Below are positions 1-6,380 of a DNA stretch of 9,946 nucleotides, in pieces (the first letter of the stretch is position 1; each line of letters begins with the position of its first letter). The DNA is taken from the NCBI GenBank assembly GCA_030523385.1, contig JAUNIV010000070.1, positions 1 to 9,946 of the forward strand, given 5' to 3'. The notes beneath the pieces were generated by a model. That model made no database searches, had not been told where the DNA came from, and worked only from the letters and a program-made list of their open reading frames with translations. The stretch is from Bacteroidales bacterium (GTDB taxonomy: Bacteria > Bacteroidota > Bacteroidia > Bacteroidales > Bacteroidaceae). The translations under genes and the position numbers were made by a program.

Positions 1-1077
1 TACACTCATGTTGTATTCCTGGCGGAACGAGTTGTGGAATGTTTCATCATACCAGTCATCGGGGGTATAATAATACTCTCCGTCGCTGTAACCCAATACG
101 GCATTCGGGTTCAGCTTGAAGTTGGTACCTATCAGTCTTTGTCCGTCGGGCACGGTAAATACCTGGTATCCCAAACCACCGTTGTTTGCATCAAGCAGGG
201 AGCGGTCGGCGTATGCATAGCTGTCTGCCAAAGAACTGCCGTTGTAGTAACGGGAGTTGAACAGCTTCTTATAGACTTCTTCGTAGTATTGTCCCGGTTC
301 CTTGATGACGTCATACTGCGGAATCAGTCGGGAGTTGGAACCCCACTTGGCATCAAACTTCACCTCGGCATCTCCGTTGCGTCCTTTCTTTGTGGTAATC
401 AAGATAACACCGTTGGCACCGCGCGCACCATAGATGGCATTGGCTGCTGCATCTTTCAGCACCGTCATGCTCTCTACGTCTTGCGGGTTGATGGCATTCA
501 GCGGTCCGTCGTATGGCATACCATCTACAATGTAGAGCGGAGCGTTGCTGGCCGACATACTACCAATACCACGGATGCGGATGGTAGGACTGTTGTCGGT
601 AGGGTCGCCGTTGGTTGACATATATTGCACACCCGGGCTGCTACCTGCCAAAGCACTCGTCACGTTGCTTGCTACGTGGGCTTCTATCTTTTCGGTCTTT
701 ACTTGTGCGGCCGATCCTGTGAAGGATGATTTCTTGGCTGTACCGTATGCCACAACCATTACTTCATCCAATACTTCTGTATCCGGTTTCAAAATAACCC
801 GGATGGTTCCCGGCTTAATGGCAACCCTTTGGCTCTGCATGCCAATAAAGGATATTTGTAAAGTCTTTGCCGAACTTGGTACATTGGCGATTGAAAACTT
901 TCCATCAATATCGGTTACAGCCCCCAATGTGGTTCCTTCTACCAATACCGATGCTCCGGTTACAGGCCCGCCGTCTTCTTCGGAGATAACCACTCCGGAG
1001 ACAACAGATGTCTGTGCCGTTACAAAGCCTATCGTGATGAACAGATAGACCATTAGCAACACTAATTCTCTTTTCAT
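1..1077 (-). CDS. SusC/RagA-family TonB-linked outer-membrane transporter (N-terminal part)
   Basis: This is the first 359 residues of a SusC-like TonB-dependent outer-membrane protein; the beta-barrel lies beyond the left edge. Such proteins pair with a SusD-like surface lipoprotein to import glycans or other large nutrients. The start ATG (complement of 1075-1077) gives a signal peptide (MKRELVLLMVYLFITIGFVTA, cut before Gln22). A carboxypeptidase-regulatory-like domain follows at about residues 24-100 (GASVLVEGTTLGAVTDIDGK), then a TonB-box-like segment LDEVMVVAYGT (103-113) and the plug domain (about 117-232) with IRIRGIGS, LYIVDGMPYD and the SusC hallmark LKDAAANAIYGARGANGV. No N-terminal STN domain is present, so direct FecR/ECF-sigma signalling through this protein is unlikely. 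Its substrate cannot be read, because the SusD partner and any enzymes would lie to the left. It is transcribed in the same direction as rnr but 451 bases away, so it probably has its own promoter. Confidence 0.95.
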   Translation of the reverse strand, partial: MKRELVLLMVYLFITIGFVTAQTSVVSGVVISEEDGGPVTGASVLVEGTTLGAVTDIDGKFSIANVPSSAKTLQISFIGMQSQRVAIKPGTIRVILKPDTEVLDEVMVVAYGTAKKSSFTGSAAQVKTEKIEAHVASNVTSALAGSSPGVQYMSTNGDPTDNSPTIRIRGIGSMSASNAPLYIVDGMPYDGPLNAINPQDVESMTVLKDAAANAIYGARGANGVILITTKKGRNGDAEVKFDAKWGSNSRLIPQYDVIKEPGQYYEEVYKKLFNSRYYNGSSLADSYAYADRSLLDANNGGLGYQVFTVPDGQRLIGTNFKLNPNAVLGYSDGEYYYTPDDWYDETFHNSFRQEYNMSV

Positions 1078-1108
1078 AATTCTTAGTCTTAAAGTTAACG
1101 TATAAAAG

Positions 1109-1189
1109 TGATTTTTAAATCAAACTCCCGTAAATTAAATAATAATGCATTTAATTTACAAAAAAGGATGGTCGTTTGCACCTTTTTTG
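1109..1189 (-). promoter_or_regulatory. Three consecutive inverted repeats upstream of the susC-like start
   Basis: Three perfect inverted repeats lie 32-112 bases upstream of the start codon. The first is TGATTT/AAATCA with a 2-base centre (1109-1122). The second is GTAAATTAAAT/ATTTAATTTAC, 11-base arms with an 8-base centre (1130-1140 and 1149-1159). The third is CAAAAAAGG/CCTTTTTTG, 9-base arms with a 13-base centre (1159-1167 and 1181-1189). The second and third share the base at 1159. They could be operators for a dimeric regulator or leader-RNA hairpins. The third, an A-tract/stem/T-tract, also resembles a weak bidirectional terminator. The arms are directly visible; a regulatory role is inferred from position only, and AT-rich DNA forms such repeats by chance more easily. 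Confidence 0.4.
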
Positions 1190-1374
1190 ACTATAAAAAA
1201 CTAATTATGAACGTAAGGAAAAACCAGAAAACCCGTTGGCAGAATTAAAAGTGATAATAGATATCAGCGAAGAAATGATTTGCTATAACACAGCATAAGT
1301 GTCCGTCTATGGTAGGAAAGTATCTCACTAAGACATCAAAAAGAACCAAGCATAGTCATCCATTTATATGCATT

Positions 1375-1400
1375 CACCGTTCAGGGGCCGCTGAACGGTG
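1375..1400. repeat. Palindromic repeat, copy 1 (REP-like)
   Basis: CACCGTTCAG and CTGAACGGTG form a perfect 10-base stem around a 6-base GC-only loop (GGGCCG). The inner 24 bases (1376-1399) match 20 of 24 positions of the core of copy 2 (1442-1465), and the two begin 66 bases apart. GC-rich related palindromes in a doublet between genes resemble REP/BIME-type dispersed elements. An alternative is one of two hairpins at the 3' end of the rnr transcript. Confidence 0.6.
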
Positions 1401-1430
1401 CGAGAAGATAGATTCAAAGGCGAATGAATA

Positions 1431-1476
1431 TATTAACATCGACCGTTCAGCGAGCGCCGAACGGTCGATGTTAATA
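1431..1476 (-). terminator. Long perfect hairpin downstream of rnr; palindromic repeat copy 2
   Basis: Two 18-base arms (1431-1448 and 1459-1476) are exact reverse complements around a 10-base loop. The arms begin TATTAACATCGACCGTTC. The hairpin starts 52 bases after the rnr stop codon and would be very stable in RNA, so it may end or protect the rnr transcript. No clear U-run follows on the minus strand, so a classical intrinsic terminator is not proven. Its core is a second copy of the palindrome at 1375-1400, which equally supports a dispersed REP-like element. Confidence 0.5.
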
Positions 1477-1528
1477 CGATGGAAAACTCCGTAATATGAG
1501 GAAATCTAATAAGTGTATTTATTTTCAC

Positions 1529-3676
1529 CTATTTCTCTACCAAAGTAAAGTCCAACTGTTTTTTCTCTAAGTTGGCACGCACTACTTTGATGGTGACAGG
1601 ATCACCCAAACTGAACTTGCGGTGGTGGCGACGGCCTGTGAGGCAATAGTTCTTCTCGTCGAAGTCATAATAATCATCGCCCAAATCGCGCATGGGAATC
1701 ATTCCCTCGCATTTGTTTTCGTTTATTTCCGCATAAAGACCCCATTCGGTCACGCCGGAGATGACTCCTTCAAATTCCTGACCCAAACGCTCGCTCATAA
1801 ATTCCACCTGCTTGTACTTCACCGAAGCACGTTCGGCATTGGCTGCTATTTGTTCCATGGCCGAACTATGGTCGCACAGGTCCTCGTACTTGGCTTCTTG
1901 TGCCGTGCGGCCACCTGCCAAGTAGCGGGTAAGCAAACGGTGTACCATCATGTCCGGGAAACGGCGGATGGGAGAGGTGAAGTGCGTGTAATAGTCGAAT
2001 GCCAGTCCGTAGTGTCCGATGTTATGAGTGGAGTAACGGGCTTTCTGCATGGCTCGCAATGACACGGTTTCTACTAAGTTCTGCTCTTTCCTGTCTTTCA
2101 CATCGTCCAGCAGGCGGTTGATGGACTTGGAAATCTCCGTCTTGCTGCCCGAAGTGCGTATCTTGTAACCAAAGCGGTTGATAAACCAGTTCAGGTTTTC
2201 CAGCTTGTCGGGGTCGGGCAGGTCGTGGATACGGTAGGGGAATACCTTTGCTTTCTTGTTCTTGGGCACTTTGCCCACGCGTTCGGCCACAGTGCGGTTG
2301 GCCAGGAGCATGAATTCCTCAATCAGCTTGTTGGCTTCCTTTGATTCCTTGAAATAGACACTCAGTGGCTTGCCTGCCTCATCTATCTCGAACTTCACTT
2401 CCACGCGGTCGAAGTCGATGGCACCGGCAGCTAAGCGTTGCTTGCGCAATATCTGTGCTAACTTGTTCAGTTGCAGAATCTCTTCCTTATAATCGCCCTC
2501 GCCGGTTTCTATCACCTGCTGAGCCTCTTCGTAGGTGAAGCGGCGGTCGCTCTTGATGACCGTATGGACGATGCGGGCATTCTTCACTTCCGCCTTGTCG
2601 TTCATTTCGAAAATGACAGAGAAGGTCAGCTTCTCTTCGTTGGGACGGAGGGAGCAGATGAAGTTGCAGAGCCGTTCGGGCAGCATCGGTATGGTGCGGT
2701 CCACTAAATAGACCGATGTGGCACGCTTTTCGGCTTCCTTGTCTATCACGCAACCTTCTTTTACGTAGTGGGTCACATCGGCAATGTGGACACCCACCTC
2801 CCACAATCCCGGTTTCAGCAAGCGGATAGACAGTGCGTCGTCAAAGTCCTTTGCATCCTTGGGGTCGATGGTAAAGGTAGTGACGGAGCGGAAATCTTCG
2901 CGTTCGGCATAATCGGCTTCGGTAATCTCTGCCGATATTTTCTCGGCTGCCGCCTCCACGTTCTTGGGATAAACGTAGGGCAGTCCGTACTCAGCCAGGA
3001 TGGCATGCATCTCGGTGGTATTGTCGCCTGCCTTTCCTAAGATGTCTATCACCTGTCCGATGGGATTTTTGGCATCGGCCGGCCATTCCACTATCTTCAC
3101 CACAGCCTTGTCGCCGTTCTTTCCTCCCTTCAGCTTGTCTTTCGGGATAAAGATGTCATTGGCAAGCGTGCGGTTTTCGGTCAATAGGAAGGCATAGAAT
3201 TTCTCTACCTTCAGTGTGCCCACAAAGGTATCGTTGGCCCGTTCCAGTATTTCTATCACTTCGCCTTCGGGGTTTCTGTGCTTGCGTCGGGCGAAGAGAG
3301 CCACTTTCACTTTATCGTTGTTCATGGCGTGTGCCGAATTTCTTTCGGCTATGGCGATAGGTTCTCCTCCATTGTCGGGAATGAAGGAATTCTTTCCGTT
3401 GTTCTTCCGCTGGAACACTCCCGTCATAATCAGTCCGTGGTCGTTCAGCTTATAGATTCCCTTTTCTGTTTCCTGAATGAAGCCGTCCTCTACCATCTCC
3501 GATACAATGTCCATGCAAAGCATCTTGAGCGGATGTGTAGTCAGGTTTAACCCTTGGAAAAGTTGTTTCATGCCGAATGTGGCATTCGGCCTTGTGCTGA
3601 AGAAAGTGATTAGCTTCTCGGCCAGTTCGCTCTTCTTCATGCGTTTACCTGCTTTCTTTTCTTTCTTTTTGGCCAT
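1529..3676 (-). CDS. rnr: Ribonuclease R (RNB-family 3'-5' exoribonuclease)
   Basis: This 715-residue cytoplasmic hydrolytic exoribonuclease degrades structured RNA from the 3' end and acts in mRNA, rRNA and tmRNA-linked quality control. The start (complement of 3674-3676) gives a lysine-rich tail (MAKKKEKKAGKRMKK), followed by a winged-helix-like region at about 16-80 and cold-shock/OB folds at about 83-215. The RNB catalytic domain carries DPKDAKDFDDALSI from residue 271, with the metal-binding acids D271, D277, D279 and D280. VDRTIPMLPERL (325-336) and HFTSPIRRFPD (565-575) are further family signatures. An S1 domain fills about 633-715 and reaches the C-terminus, so the long basic tail of the 813-residue E. 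coli enzyme is absent. RNase II is less likely given the winged helix and lysine-rich N-terminus. The gene appears monocistronic and diverges from the gene at 3869. Confidence 0.96.
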   Translation of the reverse strand: MAKKKEKKAGKRMKKSELAEKLITFFSTRPNATFGMKQLFQGLNLTTHPLKMLCMDIVSEMVEDGFIQETEKGIYKLNDHGLIMTGVFQRKNNGKNSFIPDNGGEPIAIAERNSAHAMNNDKVKVALFARRKHRNPEGEVIEILERANDTFVGTLKVEKFYAFLLTENRTLANDIFIPKDKLKGGKNGDKAVVKIVEWPADAKNPIGQVIDILGKAGDNTTEMHAILAEYGLPYVYPKNVEAAAEKISAEITEADYAEREDFRSVTTFTIDPKDAKDFDDALSIRLLKPGLWEVGVHIADVTHYVKEGCVIDKEAEKRATSVYLVDRTIPMLPERLCNFICSLRPNEEKLTFSVIFEMNDKAEVKNARIVHTVIKSDRRFTYEEAQQVIETGEGDYKEEILQLNKLAQILRKQRLAAGAIDFDRVEVKFEIDEAGKPLSVYFKESKEANKLIEEFMLLANRTVAERVGKVPKNKKAKVFPYRIHDLPDPDKLENLNWFINRFGYKIRTSGSKTEISKSINRLLDDVKDRKEQNLVETVSLRAMQKARYSTHNIGHYGLAFDYYTHFTSPIRRFPDMMVHRLLTRYLAGGRTAQEAKYEDLCDHSSAMEQIAANAERASVKYKQVEFMSERLGQEFEGVISGVTEWGLYAEINENKCEGMIPMRDLGDDYYDFDEKNYCLTGRRHHRKFSLGDPVTIKVVRANLEKKQLDFTLVEK

Positions 3677-3708
3677 AATTGGGTGGTATTAGTTGGTAAT
3701 ATCTGATA

Positions 3709-3716
3709 CAAAGTAA
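3709..3716 (-). promoter_or_regulatory. Possible -7 element for rnr (weak)
   Basis: On the minus strand this reads TTACTTTG, one mismatch from the Bacteroides -7 consensus TAnnTTTG, 33-40 bases upstream of the rnr start codon. I see no TTTG -33 box at the usual distance, so the call rests on position and a partial match. Confidence 0.25.
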
Positions 3717-3834
3717 ACAAAATATTCGGAATGGCGGTTTACGGGGCGTATTAAAATTGCATAACCATTGCGATTTATGCGGGTTTTCATTGAAAGAGGT
3801 TGCCATAAAAGATGGTAATCTGACAGAATTGTCG

Positions 3835-3842
3835 TACCTTTG
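3835..3842 (+). promoter_or_regulatory. Bacteroides-type -7 promoter element for the gene at 3869
   Basis: TACCTTTG matches TAnnTTTG exactly, 26 bases before the ATG at 3869, which predicts a leader of about 20 bases. It lies in the divergent region between rnr and the rightward genes, where a promoter is expected. No TTTG box is visible at the usual -33 distance, but this box is often degenerate. The same octamer also occurs inside rnr (2243-2250), so the motif alone is not decisive. Confidence 0.5.
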
Positions 3843-3868
3843 TCACACGTACCAATATAAATACATAT

Positions 3869-5443
3869 ATGAAATATCCTATTGGCATACAGACCTTCGA
3901 ATACATCCGCGAAAACAATTTTGTTTACGTAGATAAGACAGCGCTTGTCTATCAGTTGGCAAAGGAGGGTACGATTTATTTCCTCAGCCGCCCCCGCCGA
4001 TTTGGCAAAAGCCTGTTGATAAGTACGCTCGAAGCCTACTTTGAAGGGCGAAAGGAACTTTTCAACGGACTTGCCCTCGAAAAGCTGGAAAAGGATTGGA
4101 CATGCCATCCGGTATTTCATCTTGATTTTAATGGCGATAATTTCAACAAGGAACATGTATTGGAAGACAAGATAGAAGGCTTCATCGCTCAAAATGAAAG
4201 GAAATATGGGAAAGACCCCGACTTGATAACCATGGGCGATCGCTTTCAGTCTGTATTAAGGCATGCATACGAACAGACGGGACAACGTGTCGTAGTGTTG
4301 ATAGACGAGTATGACAAACCCATTCTCGATGTATTGGACACTCCGATGGAAGAGAAGAACCGCGAAACACTCAAAAGTTTCTATTCCACCTTTAAGGGAG
4401 CTGACCGTTACCTGCGCTTTGTCATGCTGACAGGTGTCACCAAATTTTCGCAAGTCAGCGTGTTCAGCGGTTTCAATCAGCCGAATGATATCAGTATGGA
4501 TGAGAGATACGAAGCACTCTGCGGAATCACTCAAGAGGAACTGGAGCATTATTTTGCTGAAGCCATTGTCCAAATGTCGGAAGAAGAAGGCTGCACGTTG
4601 GACGAAATGAAGAGTCTGTTGAAAGCACAATATGACGGTTACCATTTTAGCAAACGTATGCAGGACATCTATAATCCTTTCAGCATCCTGAATGCTTTTA
4701 GCAAATTGAGTATAGGCGATTATTGGTTTGCTTCCGGCACTCCTACTTATTTGGTGAAGCTTTTGCGGCATAACAATGAACAAATCAACGAACTGACCGG
4801 CAAATATTACGATGCTTCGCTTTTTGCCGACTATAAGGCTGATGTAGAGCGTCCTCTTCCCATGATTTACCAGAGCGGTTACTTCACCATCAAGGGATAT
4901 GACCGCCGTCGCCGCCGTTATCTGTTGGACTTTCCTAATGATGAGGTGCGCAAGGGTTTCCTTTCTGTTCTTGCTGCCGGGTATTTGAGACCTCGTCATG
5001 AGGAGGTTACTTCGTGGGTAGCCGATGCCGTCGATTTATTGGAAGACGGACAAACCGATGCTTTGCGCGATTCCTTTACCGCATTTCTTTCCGATATACC
5101 TTACGATGCTCACGCCAGTACCCGCACACCAGAGTTGAGTGAGAAACATTTTCAATATACATTCTATCTGATTCTCCGCCTGATGGGAGTGTATTGTCTT
5201 CGAATAGAGCAGACGCAAAGTTTGGGACGGGTGGATTGTATCCTCGAAACTCCGGCTTATATCTATATCTTTGAATTTAAGCTGGATGGTACAGCCGATG
5301 AGGCTCTGTTACAGATAGAAGAGAAAGGATACGCTACTCCCTATCTGACCGACAAACGGGAAGTGGTACGTATAGGTGTGGTCTTTTCTTCGCAGACGAG
5401 AACAATAGCGGAATGGAAGGAAGAGAGAAAAGGAAATAAATAA
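3869..5443 (+). CDS. AAA-ATPase-like protein with C-terminal PD-(D/E)XK nuclease-fold domain
   Basis: This 524-residue protein belongs to a family abundant in Bacteroidetes (AAA-ATPase_like plus PD-(D/E)XK, DUF1703-type) with no settled role. The N-terminus has the family opening (YPIGIQTFEYIRENNFVYVD) and a P-loop-like RPRRFGKSLL (41-50). A Walker B, VVVLIDEYDKPILD (141-154), and TGVTKFSQVSVFSG (188-201) follow. The C-terminal nuclease fold reads GRVDCIL (453-459) then YIFEFKL (466-472), giving D456, E469 and K471 as the D...ExK residues, so the active site looks intact. No signal peptide or membrane segment is visible, so it is probably cytoplasmic. It has its own candidate promoter, diverges from rnr, and ends 10 bases before the next gene. 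Roles in DNA processing, mobile-element biology or defence are possible but unsupported here. Family assignment is firm; function is unknown. Confidence 0.9.
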   Translation: MKYPIGIQTFEYIRENNFVYVDKTALVYQLAKEGTIYFLSRPRRFGKSLLISTLEAYFEGRKELFNGLALEKLEKDWTCHPVFHLDFNGDNFNKEHVLEDKIEGFIAQNERKYGKDPDLITMGDRFQSVLRHAYEQTGQRVVVLIDEYDKPILDVLDTPMEEKNRETLKSFYSTFKGADRYLRFVMLTGVTKFSQVSVFSGFNQPNDISMDERYEALCGITQEELEHYFAEAIVQMSEEEGCTLDEMKSLLKAQYDGYHFSKRMQDIYNPFSILNAFSKLSIGDYWFASGTPTYLVKLLRHNNEQINELTGKYYDASLFADYKADVERPLPMIYQSGYFTIKGYDRRRRRYLLDFPNDEVRKGFLSVLAAGYLRPRHEEVTSWVADAVDLLEDGQTDALRDSFTAFLSDIPYDAHASTRTPELSEKHFQYTFYLILRLMGVYCLRIEQTQSLGRVDCILETPAYIYIFEFKLDGTADEALLQIEEKGYATPYLTDKREVVRIGVVFSSQTRTIAEWKEERKGNK

Positions 5444-5453
5444 AGAATGACGT

Positions 5454-6335
5454 ATGTCCAAAAGAACAAACATATCCGGCCTGTATGTTTGTCCCTTGCT
5501 ACGCAGGGGATGGATATGCTTGTTACTGCTTTTCCCGTTCGGGCTTCGGGCGCAAGACAGCCTGCGGATACTTCGGGATTCATTGAAAAACACTCTGCCG
5601 ACTTCCGGACAAGTGCAACCCCTTACTTTGGGTACAGCGTTGGAGACTCCTACTGACCAGCCTGTAACACCTCCGTCTTTACCGGATTCCACCCTTCGCT
5701 TCTCGTTCGAAAGACCTTTGGCTTTGCCCTACGCCGTCAATCCATCGCCTTTGTTGCGGGGAGATTATAATACGCAAGGCGTCCTGATGCATACCCCCCG
5801 GATGATGCTCACGGCTTCCGGAGAGCAAAACACCTTGCCGGGCATCGGGCGTTTCAACGAGGCGGCAGTGGGAATGAATTATGCCCTCAACTCCAATTTG
5901 TCTTTCCAGTTGGGCGTCAGTGCGACCAAAATGAATATGGCTCATTACACCGGACAGGCTTTCGGCGTTTCGGGAGCCATGCTCTATCGGGTTTCGGACC
6001 GGGTGGCTTTCAAAGCTTTCGGAGGATATGCCACAGGAAATCCTTACGGAGGAAATTATACGCACTATGGCGGTTCGGTCATTGTAGATATGTCCCGCCG
6101 TTTCGGCATGGAGATGGGAGTACAGCGCCTCTATGACCCAATGACCGGACAGTGGAAGACATTGCCGGTGGTGACTCCTTATTACCGTTTCAACAAGTTT
6201 ACATTGGGAATAGACGTGGGCGGACTGGTTTACGAGCTGCTTCACAGCGTGATATGGGATACAGACGGACGAGGTTCTCCCACCATCGCTCCGCCGCGTC
6301 AGCAGATGTCACTCCCGGTAGGAGGAAGACGCTAA
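5454..6335 (+). CDS. Exported protein of unknown function, probable outer-membrane beta-barrel
   Basis: I do not recognise a named family for this 293-residue protein. The ATG at 5454 gives an N-terminus with arginines at 17-18, a hydrophobic core (WICLLLLFPFGL, 20-31) and a likely signal-peptidase I site at RA|Q (after residue 33). A proline-rich, low-complexity linker follows at about 50-100. From about 135 to 260 the sequence alternates polar and hydrophobic residues, with aromatic ends and glycine turns (VAFKAFGGYATGNPYGG, 184-200; GSVIVDMSRRFGMEMGV, 207-223). This fits amphipathic strands of a small outer-membrane barrel. The proline/arginine-rich tail after about 270 is probably not a strand. 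It starts 10 bases after the upstream stop and ends 43 bases before the dehydrogenase gene, so co-transcription is plausible. An out-of-frame ATG at 5447 opens only a short shadow frame. Confidence 0.8.
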   Translation: MSKRTNISGLYVCPLLRRGWICLLLLFPFGLRAQDSLRILRDSLKNTLPTSGQVQPLTLGTALETPTDQPVTPPSLPDSTLRFSFERPLALPYAVNPSPLLRGDYNTQGVLMHTPRMMLTASGEQNTLPGIGRFNEAAVGMNYALNSNLSFQLGVSATKMNMAHYTGQAFGVSGAMLYRVSDRVAFKAFGGYATGNPYGGNYTHYGGSVIVDMSRRFGMEMGVQRLYDPMTGQWKTLPVVTPYYRFNKFTLGIDVGGLVYELLHSVIWDTDGRGSPTIAPPRQQMSLPVGGRR

Positions 6336-6351
6336 TATAATATTAAGGTAT

Positions 6352-6380
6352 AGGAATACATATATAAATAAGGAATACAT
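6352..6380 (+). repeat. Short direct repeat overlapping the dehydrogenase start site
   Basis: AGGAATACAT occurs at 6352-6361 and again at 6371-6380, 19 bases apart. The second copy contains the first two bases of the start codon (6379) and a purine-rich AGGA that can serve as a weak ribosome-binding site. The first copy is not followed by a start codon. This may be chance in an AT-rich spacer or a small duplication. Confidence 0.35.

Larger units (their letters stand above)
1078..1528. other. Gene-free intergenic region between rnr and the susC-like gene
   Basis: This 451-base stretch is AT-rich and I see no credible gene in it. Both short reading frames I found run through palindromes or encode nothing recognisable. 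It holds inverted repeats at 1109-1189, close to the transporter start, and two related palindromes at 1375-1400 and 1431-1476; each is listed separately. Between them, 1190-1374 shows no structure I can name. I could not find a good Bacteroides promoter (TTTG, about 19-20 bases, TAnnTTTG) for the susC-like gene. The nearest candidate, TAACTTTA (complement of 1090-1097), lacks the final G and would leave almost no leader. Confidence 0.7.

Noticed and set aside
34..1048. Long plus-strand reading frames opposite the susC-like gene
   Set aside because: Their translations show no family features, while the minus strand reads as an unbroken SusC N-terminus with signal peptide, plug and TonB-box motifs.
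1309..1494. A 61-codon plus-strand reading frame in the intergenic region
   Set aside because: It runs straight through both palindromes and its protein resembles nothing; it exists only because the hairpins lack stops in that frame.
2243..2250. TACCTTTG on the plus strand, an exact -7 promoter match
   Set aside because: It lies inside rnr on the opposite strand with no plus-strand gene downstream, so it is most likely a chance match.
4236..4243. GCGATCGC octamer palindrome
   Set aside because: It is a single copy inside coding sequence with no related copies seen in the window, so there is no basis for a functional site.
3689..4999. Minus-strand reading frames of 167 and 247 codons opposite the AAA-ATPase-like gene
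   Set aside because: They are antisense shadows of a gene with intact Walker and nuclease motifs, and show no domain of their own.
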